This document shows, piece after piece, positions 50,648 to 60,190 of a DNA stretch of 64,000 bases. This DNA comes from JBDSZL01 sp039925145. Its GTDB lineage: Bacteria > Acidobacteriota > Vicinamibacteria > Vicinamibacterales > SCN-69-37. The position numbers and the translations under genes were made by a program. Below the pieces are notes generated by a model. That model saw only the letters and a list, made by a program, of their open reading frames with translations, was not told the DNA's origin and did not search any database. Location of the stretch: the NCBI GenBank assembly GCA_039925145.1, contig JBDSZL010000054.1, forward strand, positions 1 to 64,000. Direction: 5' to 3'. Numbering within the stretch: position 1 is the first letter of the stretch; each line of letters begins with the position of its first letter.

Positions 50648-52087
50648 TCAGAACAGCGTGCCCGCGATGCGCAATGCTTCCCGGACCCAGGGCTCCGGAT
50701 AGGCCCCCATGGCGACGACGCCGGCGACGCAGATACCAATCGCGAGCTTCAACGTACCCGGCACGCGAACCGGATCGGGGCGCTGCGGCGGGTCAATATA
50801 CATCCGCCGGGCCACGAGCAGGTAGTAATAGAGCGCGAGCACGGTCAGGAGCGCGCCCAGAAACGCGAGCCAGTACATGCCCTTGTCCACGGCAGCCCAG
50901 AACACGTAGAGCTTCGCCCAGAAGCCCGCCAGGAACGGGATGCCGCCGAGCGACAGGAGAAACAGCAGCATGGACAGCCCCAGCACGGGCGACCGTTGCG
51001 CCAGGCCGCGATAGACCTCGATCGAGTCGGATCGCTCCGCGGCGCCGACCGCCTGAATCACGAAGAACGCGCCCATGTTGCCGAACAGGTACGCCACCAG
51101 ATAGAAGAGCACCATCCCGGTGCCACCGCGGGAAAAGGCAGCCACACCCATGAGGATGTAGCCGATGTGCGCAATGCCCGAATAGGCGAACAGCCGTTTG
51201 ATGTTGCGTTGCGGCAGCGCCATGAGATTGCCCGCGCCGATGGTGAGCGCCGCGAGCGCCGCGATGCCGGGCAGCCACAGCAGAGCCGCCGGCCCGACGC
51301 CTTCGAGATAGAGCCTGAAGATGACGACGAACCCCGCCGCCTTGGGTGCGACCGACAACCAGGCCACGAACGGCGTCGTCGCGGCCTCGTACGCGTCGGG
51401 CACCCACATGTGGAACGGCACGGCAGCGATCTTGAAGCCAAGACCCGCGAGTGTGAGCGCCAACCCCAGACCCAGCAACGGCTGGCCCAGCCGAAGTGCC
51501 GGCGCGACGCTGGCGATGTCGGTGCTGCCCGTCACGCCGTACACGAACGAGATGCCGTACAGGATGATGGCCGACGAGAGCGTGCCCACCAGCAGAAACT
51601 TCAGCGCGGCCTCGGCCGCTGTGGGTTCCCGCTTCAGGAAGCCGGTGAGAAAGTAGAGCGGAATCGACATCAGCTCGAACGCGACGAACAGGAGAATCAG
51701 TTCTCGGGCAGACGCGAGCACGAGCATGCCCAGCAACGAGACGAGTAGCGCGAAGTGGTACTCCGCGGCGCGGCGGCTGAAAGTCACTGGCTCGAGCGCA
51801 AGAGACGCGAGCACCGTGAGCGCGCTCGCGCCCAGGAATAGACGTTTGGCGAAGAGCGCCAGCTCGTCGGTCCGGTAGACGCCATCGAACAGCACCTCGC
51901 CTGGGTGGATCGCGAACGAGGCGCCGAAGAGAAGCGCCAGACCGACGAAGACCACGCCGCCGATGAGCCGGCGGGGATCGCCGCGTCTGACAGTGCCTAT
52001 CACCAGTGCCAGCAGCGACAGCAGGAACACTCCCGCCTCGAGGGCAAGGGGCGACCCATCGGCAACGAGCGCGGTGACGCGATTCAC
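50648..52087 (-). CDS. nuoN: Complex I subunit N
   Basis: A proton-pumping antiporter-like subunit of the membrane arm. With start GTG 52087, overlapping the nuoM stop (GTGA), it is 479 residues. Characteristic stretches are FLKREPTAAEAALKFLLVGT, GFKIAAVPFHMWVPDAYEAA, the NuoN-typical KAAGFVVIFRLYLEG and RNIKRLFAYSGIAHIGYILM. Essential Lys/Glu residues of the family (Glu in VAFELMSIP, Lys in ALKFLL, GFKIAA) are retained. Last gene of the operon. Confidence 0.95.
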   Translation of the reverse strand: MNRVTALVADGSPLALEAGVFLLSLLALVIGTVRRGDPRRLIGGVVFVGLALLFGASFAIHPGEVLFDGVYRTDELALFAKRLFLGASALTVLASLALEPVTFSRRAAEYHFALLVSLLGMLVLASARELILLFVAFELMSIPLYFLTGFLKREPTAAEAALKFLLVGTLSSAIILYGISFVYGVTGSTDIASVAPALRLGQPLLGLGLALTLAGLGFKIAAVPFHMWVPDAYEAATTPFVAWLSVAPKAAGFVVIFRLYLEGVGPAALLWLPGIAALAALTIGAGNLMALPQRNIKRLFAYSGIAHIGYILMGVAAFSRGGTGMVLFYLVAYLFGNMGAFFVIQAVGAAERSDSIEVYRGLAQRSPVLGLSMLLFLLSLGGIPFLAGFWAKLYVFWAAVDKGMYWLAFLGALLTVLALYYYLLVARRMYIDPPQRPDPVRVPGTLKLAIGICVAGVVAMGAYPEPWVREALRIAGTLF

Positions 52088-53622
52088 TGCATCACCCCCA
52101 GCCTCTGCAGAAGTGGGACTGTGGCCGTGCCGACGGGGTCGAGCGCCAGTGCCGGAGCGACGCCGAACAGCACGATGACGCCGATCAAGATGATGATGGC
52201 CACCCACTCGGTGCCATGGGCATCGGTCAGGTGTTGAAACTCGGGATCGGTCGTCTTCGGACCCCAGAAGACCAGCTTCGAGATGCGCAGCACGTAGATG
52301 GACGTGAGAAACGCGCCGGCGACCCCCGGGAAGAGCCACCAGCGATGGACCGAACTCCAGGTGCCGAAGAAGGTCAGCAGCTCGGCCACGAAACCGGCCG
52401 TGGCCGGAAGTCCCAGCGACGACAAGCCACCGATGGTGAAGGCGACCGCGATACCGGGCATCATGGTGGCGAATCCGCCCATGCGCCGCACATCCCTCGA
52501 GTGCGCCTTCTCGTAGACCAGCCCTACCAGCGCGAAGAAGAGCGCCGTCATGACGCCGTGCGCGAACATCTGAAAGACCGATCCGTTGAGGCCCGCCTCG
52601 GTCAGCGTCGCGGCACCCAGCATGACGACCCCCATGTGCGACACGGAGGAGTAGGCGACGACGTACTTGAGATCGGTCTGGCCCATCGCGCAGAAGGCGC
52701 CGTAGACGATGTTGATGCAGGCGATGGTGCCGACCAACCAGGCCCAGTGGAGCGTGGCGTCAGGCAGCAGCACGAAGCCCAGTCTGATGAGGCCGTATGC
52801 ACCCAGCTTCATCAGCACGCCCGCGTGCAGCATCGACACGGCCGTCGGTGCCGAAGCATGGCCATCGGGCGACCATGTGTGCAGCGGCCAGATGCCCGCG
52901 AGAATGCCGAATCCGATGTAGAAGGCCAGGAAGACCCACGATTGCAGCTGGGGATCGAAGTGGACCCGCTGCAATTCCAGCAGCGAGAACGATGTCGAGC
53001 CATTAGCGGCGAAGAGGGCGAGGATGCCGACCAGGATGAACGCTGAGCCAAACAGCAGGTACAGGGTGAGCTTCATGGCGGCGTATTCCTTGGTGCCCAC
53101 CCCCGTTTGCCTGAACGACCAGCCAAAGATGCCCCGGGGCGGCACATCGCCGGTCGACCCCCAGATGCCGATGAGCAGGTACATCGGCAGCACGGCTATC
53201 TCGTAGAAGAGAAAGAAGACGAAGAGATCGAGCGACACGAACACGCCGAACACGCCGGTCACCAGCAGGAGCAGCAGCGCGTAGAATTCCTGACCGCGCG
53301 TCTTGACGGTCCACGACGCGAACGTGCCCGCGAAGATGATGATGGACGTGAGCAGGACGAGCAACAGGCTCATACCGTCGACCGCAAGCTCGTACGAGAT
53401 GCCGAGCGATGGCACGAGCGGGATGCGCTCGACGAACTGAAAGCCAGCCGCGGCGCGATCGTAGGCCTGGTAGAGCCAGAGCGAGAATCCCAGCGACACC
53501 GTCGATCCGAGCACGGCCACCCACCGGACCAGCAACGGCCGGTGTCTGGCGAGCGCCATGATGATCAGGGCACTCACGAAGGGCGCCCAGGTGATGATGG
53601 ACAGGACTGGCAAGCGGGTCAC
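52084..53622 (-). CDS. nuoM: Complex I subunit M
   Basis: The 512-residue antiporter-like subunit starts best at GTG 53622, in a GTGA overlap with nuoL; GTG 53640 would add six residues. Family sequences: FFLFYEIAVLPMYLLIGIWG, the proton-path Glu therein, GIWPLHTWSPDGHASAPTAV, MLHAGVLMKLGAYGLIR and DLKYVVAYSSVSHMG. Polytopic throughout. Confidence 0.96.
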   Translation of the reverse strand: MTRLPVLSIITWAPFVSALIIMALARHRPLLVRWVAVLGSTVSLGFSLWLYQAYDRAAAGFQFVERIPLVPSLGISYELAVDGMSLLLVLLTSIIIFAGTFASWTVKTRGQEFYALLLLLVTGVFGVFVSLDLFVFFLFYEIAVLPMYLLIGIWGSTGDVPPRGIFGWSFRQTGVGTKEYAAMKLTLYLLFGSAFILVGILALFAANGSTSFSLLELQRVHFDPQLQSWVFLAFYIGFGILAGIWPLHTWSPDGHASAPTAVSMLHAGVLMKLGAYGLIRLGFVLLPDATLHWAWLVGTIACINIVYGAFCAMGQTDLKYVVAYSSVSHMGVVMLGAATLTEAGLNGSVFQMFAHGVMTALFFALVGLVYEKAHSRDVRRMGGFATMMPGIAVAFTIGGLSSLGLPATAGFVAELLTFFGTWSSVHRWWLFPGVAGAFLTSIYVLRISKLVFWGPKTTDPEFQHLTDAHGTEWVAIIILIGVIVLFGVAPALALDPVGTATVPLLQRLGVMQ

Positions 53623-55544
53623 CGCGCCCACCCGATCCACGTGATCAGGGCGAGGAGTCCCAGCGCGACGCCGTAGAGGTAGTCCTGCACGCGGCCTGTC
53701 TGCACCCTTCGACCCCGGTCTGCGCCCATCACGACCGCAGCGCTGAGCGCGTTGACCACGCCGTCGACCAGATATCGATCGACCCAGCCGATGGCCCGCG
53801 CGCCGGCGAGCAATCCGCCGCGATACGCGAGCATCACGACGTCATCGATCCAGAAGCGCGCGAGTGCCGCGTGCCGAATCGGGCCGAACGCGGCCGCGAG
53901 ACGGGTCGCGTCGATGGTGCGCCGCTGGTAGGTGAGCCACGCCAGCAGAATCCCCGACGAGGCCACCACCACGGCGAGCGGCGAGAGCCAACCCGGGACG
54001 GGCACCGTGGCAACCGTGTCGCGCGCCGCGGCTGCGAACTCGGGCGCGGGATGCTGCCATGTGAAATAGAGACCGATCGCCATCGACACGATCGCCAGCA
54101 GCCAGAGCGGCGCCGCCATGATCAGCGGAGGATCGTGCGCGTGCGGCGCTGAATGCGGGGGGCCGTCCGTCGCGGCCGCGTGATGCGACACAGCCGAGCC
54201 ACGTCCTTCGGACGGCACGCCGAAGAACGTGAGGAAGACGACGCGGAACATGTAGAAGGCCGTGAGAAAGGCGGCAACCAGGAGGACGAGGCAGAGCACG
54301 GGGTGTCCGCCGGCCCAGACCGCGGCGAGGATCTCTTCTTTGGAGAGGAAGCCGCCGAAGAACGGCATGCCAGCGAGCGACAACGTGCCGATCACGAAGA
54401 TGATGACGGTCTGCGGCATCCGACGCGCGAGCCCGCCCATATGGGTGATCTCGTTGCTGCCGACTGCGTGAATCACCGCGCCGGCGCCCAGGAAGAGCAG
54501 CGCCTTGAAGACGCCGTGCGTGAGCAGATGGAAGAAGCCTGCATGAGCCGCGCCCGAGCCAATGGCGGCCATCATGTAGCCGAGCTGCGACACGGTGGAG
54601 TACGCCAGCACCTTCTTGATGTCGGTCTGCACGCAGGCAAGCACGGCAGCCATCAAGGCCGTAAAGGCCCCGACGAATGCGACGATGAGCAGCACGTCGG
54701 GTGTCAGCGCGAACAGCCATTCGGTTCGGAACAGCAAATACACACCAGCCGTCACCATCGTCGCGGCATGTATCAACGCCGAGACGGGCGTGGGACCTTC
54801 CATGGCGTCAGGCAGCCAGATATGGAACGGGAACTGTGCCGACTTGCCGGCGGCGCCCAGATAGAGACAGAACGTGATCACGCTCAGGCCCGCCGGTGCG
54901 AGCCGACCACTCTCGGCAAGCAGGCGCAGATCGAGTAACTCGAGCGTCCCGGCATGACGCCAGAGCAAAACGATTCCGATGAGCAGCCCCACGTCGCCAG
55001 CCTTCGTCGTCCAGAACGCCTTCACGGCTGCCCGTGCCGCAGCGGGTCGCTGGTACCAGAAGCCGATTAGCAGGTAGGAGCAGAGCCCGACGAGCTCCCA
55101 GCAGATGAACAACTGCAGGAGATTGGGCGCGAGCACGAGCCCCATCATCGAAAAGGCGAAGAGCGACTGATAGGCGTAGTACCGGCCGAGTGAGGCGCGT
55201 GGCTCGTCGTGCAGGTATCCGAGCGAGTAGGCCTGCACCAGGCACGACACCAGGGCCACGAGCACCAGCATCATGGTGGAGGCGTGATCGATCAGCAGGC
55301 CAACCGACGCCAGCGGTCCGGCGTGCGCCGGCAGCCAGCTTGTCAGCAGGCGAATCGGCTCGGGCTCGGGAAAGGTGCGTTGCCAGCCGAGGAGCGCGCC
55401 GGCGAGCGCGCCACACGAGAGCAGCAGCGACACGTAGCCGGCCCCGCGGCCGAGCCGTCGCAACGGCGCGATGACGCCGAGGAGCAGAAAGGACAACAGC
55501 GGGAGAAGGAGCGCCGTGGCGATAGGGAGCGTCGGGTCGGCCAT
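53619..55544 (-). CDS. nuoL: Complex I subunit L
   Basis: The 641-residue subunit carries the antiporter core (CWELVGLCSYLLIGFWYQRP, QFPFHIWLPDAMEGPTPVSA, DIKKVLAYSTVSQLGYMMAA) and the long C-terminal extension that includes the lateral helix. Its ATG overlaps the last base of the nuoK stop (TAATG). The loop with Gly/Ser/His (about residues 445-475) is more variable. Confidence 0.96.
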   Translation of the reverse strand: MADPTLPIATALLLPLLSFLLLGVIAPLRRLGRGAGYVSLLLSCGALAGALLGWQRTFPEPEPIRLLTSWLPAHAGPLASVGLLIDHASTMMLVLVALVSCLVQAYSLGYLHDEPRASLGRYYAYQSLFAFSMMGLVLAPNLLQLFICWELVGLCSYLLIGFWYQRPAAARAAVKAFWTTKAGDVGLLIGIVLLWRHAGTLELLDLRLLAESGRLAPAGLSVITFCLYLGAAGKSAQFPFHIWLPDAMEGPTPVSALIHAATMVTAGVYLLFRTEWLFALTPDVLLIVAFVGAFTALMAAVLACVQTDIKKVLAYSTVSQLGYMMAAIGSGAAHAGFFHLLTHGVFKALLFLGAGAVIHAVGSNEITHMGGLARRMPQTVIIFVIGTLSLAGMPFFGGFLSKEEILAAVWAGGHPVLCLVLLVAAFLTAFYMFRVVFLTFFGVPSEGRGSAVSHHAAATDGPPHSAPHAHDPPLIMAAPLWLLAIVSMAIGLYFTWQHPAPEFAAAARDTVATVPVPGWLSPLAVVVASSGILLAWLTYQRRTIDATRLAAAFGPIRHAALARFWIDDVVMLAYRGGLLAGARAIGWVDRYLVDGVVNALSAAVVMGADRGRRVQTGRVQDYLYGVALGLLALITWIGWAR

Positions 55545-55843
55545 TATCCCTTCAGCAGATCAATCTCGTCGGCGAGCACCGTGCGACGGGTCCGGAAGAG
55601 CAGAATGACGAGGGCGAGGCCGAGGGCGACTTCGGCCACCGTGATGCAGATGGCGAACAGCGTGAAGATCATGCCGAGCGTCTGACCATGGAAGCGACTG
55701 AATGCCACCAGGTTGATGTTCACGGCATTGAGCATCAGCTCCACGCTGAGCAGGATGCCGACGGTGTTCCGCCGCGTGACGACGCCAAAGAGTCCGATGC
55801 AGAAGACGATTGCCGCCAGCGTCAGATAGCTCGACAAGCCCAT
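55544..55843 (-). CDS. nuoK: Complex I subunit K
   Basis: A 99-residue protein with three membrane helices. The sequence GIVLSVELMLNAVNINLVAF-like region (here ILLSVELMLNAVNINLVAF) holds one membrane Glu, and ITVAEVALGLALVILLFR the second; both are needed for proton translocation in homologues. Confidence 0.96.
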   Translation of the reverse strand: MGLSSYLTLAAIVFCIGLFGVVTRRNTVGILLSVELMLNAVNINLVAFSRFHGQTLGMIFTLFAICITVAEVALGLALVILLFRTRRTVLADEIDLLKG

Positions 55844-55850
55844 GTCTGTC

Positions 55851-56345
55851 TCAGTCCTCCGGCCGCGCGAAATAGATGGCGCTGACGAGCGCGGTCAAGA
55901 GCAGCACCGCCAGGAGCTCGAACGCCAGCGAGTAGCGCGTGAGAATCGCATCGCCCATCAGCTTCGTGATGTCACCAGGCATCGGCGGCCGGATCGCGGA
56001 GACGGGAGCGGTCCGGATTACGCGGAACAGCGCGGCAAAGAGGGCGGCCGCCACGACCAGGCCGCCGCCGATGCGCCGGCTGGTGTGTGCGATCCGCTCG
56101 CCAACCATGCGCTTCGTGACAACGATGGCAAAGACGACGATCGTGATCAGACCGCCGGCGTAGAGGAGCAATTGGACGGCTGCCAGAAACTCGGCGTCGA
56201 GCGTCAGGAACAGACCGGCGGTGCTGGTGAGGGCCAGCGCCAGCCAGAGCACCGAGTGAAACAGGTTACGCGTGAGGACAACCGCCAGCGCCGATCCCAC
56301 GAGCGCCACCGCGAGGCACCAGAAGGCGAGGATGGACAGCGTCAC
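55851..56345 (-). CDS. nuoJ: Complex I subunit J
   Basis: A 164-residue polytopic protein from GTG 56345, overlapping nuoI by 4 nt. It has the conserved LNAEFLA-type region (TLDAEFLAAVQLLLYAGGLI) whose third helix forms the pi-bulge switch in structures, and VVFAIVVTKRM after it. Confidence 0.94.
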   Translation of the reverse strand: MTLSILAFWCLAVALVGSALAVVLTRNLFHSVLWLALALTSTAGLFLTLDAEFLAAVQLLLYAGGLITIVVFAIVVTKRMVGERIAHTSRRIGGGLVVAAALFAALFRVIRTAPVSAIRPPMPGDITKLMGDAILTRYSLAFELLAVLLLTALVSAIYFARPED

Positions 56346-56896
56346 GCGTCACCGCCGGGCGGGGCGGCGGCGGCGGCCGGCACATCGGGCTTCGTCTTCT
56401 TCGGAGGCGCCTGCATGTCGCGCAGGAGGTTGCCGGTGGCCCATGACGGCTCGAACTCGAGGCCGATGGCGTGCAGCCGGTCTTTGTCGAGGAGCATCTC
56501 GCGACGGTCGGCGGTGGGCATGTTGAAGGACCGCGTCATCACAATCGCGTCGGTCGGGCAGACCTGCACGCACAACTCGCAGAACTCGCACGCATATAGT
56601 TCGAGGGTGAACGTCTTCGCGTAGTTGCGGGTCTCGGCCTTCAACATCTCGACTTTGATCACCGCCGGAGGGCAGACGAACTCGCAGAGACGACAGCCGA
56701 TGCAGTTCTCCTCGCCGGTGTCCTTGTCATAGGTGAGGGCCAGCAGGCCGCGGTACCGATCGGGATACGCGCGTTCGACGTCCGGGTAGTTGACCGTCAC
56801 CGGCGTGCGGAACAGGTTCAGCAGCGTGATCCGCATCGCGCGATAGATGGCGCGACTGAGCCCGCTGACTTCGCCGAGCCATCCAGCCGATCGCAT
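56342..56896 (-). CDS. nuoI: Complex I subunit I, two [4Fe-4S] clusters
   Basis: From ATG 56896 the protein is 184 residues. Two ferredoxin motifs hold clusters N6a and N6b: CIGCRLCEFVCP and CEFCELCVQVCPTDAI. The N-terminus has the typical membrane-lying helix and NLFRTPVTVNYPD. A Lys/Pro/Ala-rich tail (KKTKPDVPAAAAAPP) extends the C-terminus. The open frame reaches back to 57133 inside nuoH, which is not the real start. Confidence 0.96.
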   Translation of the reverse strand: MRSAGWLGEVSGLSRAIYRAMRITLLNLFRTPVTVNYPDVERAYPDRYRGLLALTYDKDTGEENCIGCRLCEFVCPPAVIKVEMLKAETRNYAKTFTLELYACEFCELCVQVCPTDAIVMTRSFNMPTADRREMLLDKDRLHAIGLEFEPSWATGNLLRDMQAPPKKTKPDVPAAAAAPPGGDA

Positions 56897-56898
56897 GG

Positions 56899-57876
56899 TC
56901 AGGGCCTCCAGACCACGACGGCGGCCGTGGCGATGACGAGCAGCAGCGTCAAGGGGAGCAGCAACTTCCACGAGATGGCCAGAATCTGGTCGACCCGGAT
57001 ACGGACGAAGCTCCAGCGCACCCAGGTGAGCAGCAGAAAGATCAGGATGGCTTTGAGCAGGAACCACACGGGGCCGAGCCAGGCAGGACCCGGTCCCGAC
57101 CACGCACCCAGGAACAGGAGTGCCGTCAGACACGACGTGCCGAGCACGTGTGCATATTCGCCCAGTTGGATGAGCGCGAACTTCATGCCCGAGTACTCGA
57201 CGCGAAAGCCGGCGACCAGTTCTGATTCGGCTTCGAGGATGTCGAATGGCACGCGGTTCTCGGCAGCCACACTGGCGATGACGAAGGCCAGAAAGGCGAG
57301 CTGCCCGATCACAGGGTAGAAGATGAACCAGAGCCCGTGCTGGGCAGCGGCGATGTCAGAGAGTCGCATCGAGCCGGTGAGCAGCACCGGCACCATGGCG
57401 GCGAAGATGAACGGCAGGTCGTAGGAGATGATCTGGTTCACCGCGCGCATGGCGGAGATGAGCGCGTACTTGTTGTTCGATCCCCATCCGGCCATGAACA
57501 ACCCGACGATTTCCATGGAAGACACCGCGAGGAAGAACAGCACGCCGATGTTCAAGTCGGCAACCCCGAGACCTGGCGCGAACGGGATGGTGGCGAAGAT
57601 CAGCAGACAGGGAATCAGGAAGATGACCGGCGCGAGATTGAAGATGCGACGGTCCGCCGCGCGCGGCACGAGATCTTCCTTCAGCATCAGCTTGACCGCG
57701 TCGGCGATCGGCTGAAGCAGGCCATGGGGTCCGACGCGATACGGGCCGATTCTCGACTGCATGCGCGCCGCGAACTTGCGCTCGAGCAGCGTCACGTAGG
57801 TCACCATGCCGACCACCGCGTTGAGCAGGATGAACCCGGCGATGGCGGCCACGGCCAGCGGCGGCAGCGGCGTCAT
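56899..57876 (-). CDS. nuoH: Complex I subunit H
   Basis: The 325-residue subunit forms the quinone chamber at the arm junction. Seen are LLERKFAARMQSRIGPYRVG, GLLQPIADAVKLMLKEDLVP, the loop ENRVPFDILEAESELVAGFR and EYSGMKFALIQLGEY. ATG 57876 overlaps the nuoD stop (ATGA). Confidence 0.97.
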   Translation of the reverse strand: MTPLPPLAVAAIAGFILLNAVVGMVTYVTLLERKFAARMQSRIGPYRVGPHGLLQPIADAVKLMLKEDLVPRAADRRIFNLAPVIFLIPCLLIFATIPFAPGLGVADLNIGVLFFLAVSSMEIVGLFMAGWGSNNKYALISAMRAVNQIISYDLPFIFAAMVPVLLTGSMRLSDIAAAQHGLWFIFYPVIGQLAFLAFVIASVAAENRVPFDILEAESELVAGFRVEYSGMKFALIQLGEYAHVLGTSCLTALLFLGAWSGPGPAWLGPVWFLLKAILIFLLLTWVRWSFVRIRVDQILAISWKLLLPLTLLLVIATAAVVVWRP

Positions 57877-59075
57877 CGGTCCACCTCACCGAACACCGGA
57901 TCGACCGATCCCATGATGGCGACGACGTCGGCGACCTTGTGGCCGGGAATGATGTGCGGCAGCACCGCGAGGTTGGAAAACGACGCCCCGCGCCACTTCA
58001 TGCGGTAGGGCTTCGGTCCGCCATCGGCGATCAGATAGCAGCCGACCTCGCCGCGTGGCCCTTCGACGCGTGCGTAGGCCTCGCCCTTGGGGATGCGCAC
58101 CTGCACGACCGACTTGACGCCGGGGCGCGACGAGATCGGGCCTTCGGGGAGGCCGTCCACGATCTGGCGCACGATGCGGATCGACTGGCGGAACTCGTCC
58201 ATGCGCACGCGGTAGCGGGCGAAGCAGTCGCCGGCCGGCTGCGACGGCACCGAGAAGGTGAAGTCCTCGTACGACGAGTACGGTGCCGCCTGCCGGATGT
58301 CGTAGGCGACCCCCGAACCGCGAAGCAGCGGGCCACTGATGCCGACGGTTTCAGCGACCTCGCGCGAGATCACCCCGACGCCCTGCGTGCGCATCATGAA
58401 GAAGTCGTTGTCTTCGAGCATCGACTCGTACTCGAGGATGCGGGCTTCGATGAGATCCGTGGCCGCGCGGCATTGCGCGACCCAGCCGGCGGGCAGGTCG
58501 TACCGGACGCCACCCATCTGATGGAACCCGTACAGCAGCCGGGCGCCGACCAGCGCCTCGAAGAGGTCCAGCACGACTTCGCGTTCGCGAATGCAGTACA
58601 GAAAAATGGTGGCGCCGCCGCCAAGCGCGCCGCCCATGTCCATGCACCAGGTCCCGAGCCAGAGACAGTGCGAGGCAATCCGCTGCAGCTCGGCGACCAG
58701 CACGCGCAGATACTGCGCGCGCTTGGGGACGTCGATCGCGCCAATCCGCTCGGCGGCCATCACATAGGCCAGCTCGCTCGTCATCGCGGCGACGTAGTCG
58801 GTCTTCGATGCGATCGTCGGGTACTGCACGTACGTCAACGTCTCGGCGAGCTTCTCGTGGCACCGATGCAGGTACCCGAGCACCGCGTCCACCGCGACGA
58901 CCGTCTCGCCCTCGAGCGTCAGCACCGCCCGGAACACGCCGTGTGCCGATGGATGCTGCGGTCCCATGTTCATGGTCAACCGCTCGGTGCCCGCGTAGTC
59001 GAGCTCTGTGATCACCCGCGGTGGCGACGGGTCGCCGACAGTCGGGTGGAGCAGCGAGTCTCGAGGGATCGACAT
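57873..59075 (-). CDS. nuoD: Complex I subunit D
   Basis: The 400-residue 49-kDa-type subunit lines the quinone site with NuoB. Family sequences: MNMGPQHPSAHGV (with the quinone-site His), GYLHRCHEKLAE, RGSGVAYDIRQAAPYSSYED and MGSVDPVFGEVDR at the end. It is separate from nuoC, unlike the fused CD of E. coli. Confidence 0.97.
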   Translation of the reverse strand: MSIPRDSLLHPTVGDPSPPRVITELDYAGTERLTMNMGPQHPSAHGVFRAVLTLEGETVVAVDAVLGYLHRCHEKLAETLTYVQYPTIASKTDYVAAMTSELAYVMAAERIGAIDVPKRAQYLRVLVAELQRIASHCLWLGTWCMDMGGALGGGATIFLYCIREREVVLDLFEALVGARLLYGFHQMGGVRYDLPAGWVAQCRAATDLIEARILEYESMLEDNDFFMMRTQGVGVISREVAETVGISGPLLRGSGVAYDIRQAAPYSSYEDFTFSVPSQPAGDCFARYRVRMDEFRQSIRIVRQIVDGLPEGPISSRPGVKSVVQVRIPKGEAYARVEGPRGEVGCYLIADGGPKPYRMKWRGASFSNLAVLPHIIPGHKVADVVAIMGSVDPVFGEVDR

Positions 59076-59094
59076 CCGGTGTGGAGTGGCGTGG

Positions 59095-59547
59095 TCAGCG
59101 GTACGGCGGATACGGCGTGTCGACGGCGTAGCTCTTCAGCAGCGGATGCCCGACCCAGTCGTCAGGCAGCAGAATGCGACGCAGGTCGGGATGGCCCTCG
59201 AACACCACGCCGAACATGTCGAATGCCTCGCGCTCCATCCAGTCGGCGCCGCGGTAGACCGCCATGATCGATGGACAGGTCGTAAGGCCGGGCTCGAGCC
59301 GTGTCTTCATGGTGAGTGAGAACAGGGCATCGAGATTCTCAACGCGGGCGATCACCTCGAGACCTTCCGTCTTCCAGTCGACCACGGTGAGGAAGGAGAA
59401 GAATCCGCACCCGAGCGAGTGACGCGCGAATGTGGCGGCCTCCGTCCAGCGGTCGCACGGAACCGTGACTCCAATCGCCGCGCCTGTGCCTTCCGGCGGC
59501 ACACCCAGCAACGTTCCGAGCTCGGCCCTGGCTTCGTCAGTCGTCAC
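59095..59547 (-). CDS. nuoC: Complex I subunit C
   Basis: A 150-residue 30-kDa-type subunit from GTG 59547. The signature is EREAFDMFGVVFEGHPDLRR followed by ILLPDDWVGHPLLKSY. It is short at the N-terminus compared with many homologues but has the whole conserved core. Confidence 0.95.
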   Translation of the reverse strand: MTTDEARAELGTLLGVPPEGTGAAIGVTVPCDRWTEAATFARHSLGCGFFSFLTVVDWKTEGLEVIARVENLDALFSLTMKTRLEPGLTTCPSIMAVYRGADWMEREAFDMFGVVFEGHPDLRRILLPDDWVGHPLLKSYAVDTPYPPYR

Positions 59548-59548
59548 G

Positions 59549-60190
59549 TCAATCGACCTTGGGCGTGGGTGCCGCGCGAACCCCGGTGCGGCGGAAGTGG
59601 GTGATCTGGTCCTGCAGCAGCAGCAGCCCGTTGAGCAATGACTCGGGTGGGGGCGGGCAGCCGGGCACGTAGACGTCGACTGGGATGATCCGGTCGACGC
59701 CCTTCACCACGTGATAGCCATGCCGGAAGGGCCCGCCTGAGTTGGCACATGAGCCCATCGACACCGCCCACTTGGGATCGGGCATCTGCTCGTAGATACG
59801 CGTGAGCATCGGCGCCATCTTGATCGTCACCGTGCCGGATACGATCATGAGGTCCGAGTGCCGCGGCGAGGCCCAGGGGACCATCCCCAGTCGCTCGACG
59901 TCGAAGCGCGAGGCGAAGGTGGCCATCATCTCGATGGCGCAGCAGGCGAGGCCGAACGTGACGGGCCAGATCGACGACTTGCGAGCCCAGTTGAAGAACC
60001 CATCGGCCACGGTCGTGACCACGAACCCACCGGGGAAGCTGTGGATCCCCTCGGTCAACGCTTCGAACGCCGACGAGTGCTTGTCGCCGGTGTCGGGCCG
60101 ACGCTGGCGAAGAGCTTCGTATTCCTGCAGATCCTTGAAATCGCGCCAGACCGGCGCCGGCACCACGGGAATGGGCGACTTCACTGCCAT
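59549..60190 (-). CDS. nuoB: Complex I subunit B, cluster N2
   Basis: The 213-residue PSST-type subunit ligates the last cluster, N2, with the adjacent cysteines of FGLACCAIEMM, SMGSCANSGGPF and VYVPGCPPPPE. All four cysteines are present. The N-terminal 50 residues are longer than the minimal form. ATG start, overlapping nuoA by 10 bp. Confidence 0.97.
   Translation of the reverse strand: MAVKSPIPVVPAPVWRDFKDLQEYEALRQRRPDTGDKHSSAFEALTEGIHSFPGGFVVTTVADGFFNWARKSSIWPVTFGLACCAIEMMATFASRFDVERLGMVPWASPRHSDLMIVSGTVTIKMAPMLTRIYEQMPDPKWAVSMGSCANSGGPFRHGYHVVKGVDRIIPVDVYVPGCPPPPESLLNGLLLLQDQITHFRRTGVRAAPTPKVD

Noticed and set aside
55842..56624. Plus-strand open frames across the nuo operon
   Set aside because: They are antisense to nuoJ and nuoI and are Asp/Arg/Gln-rich without any domain sequence.
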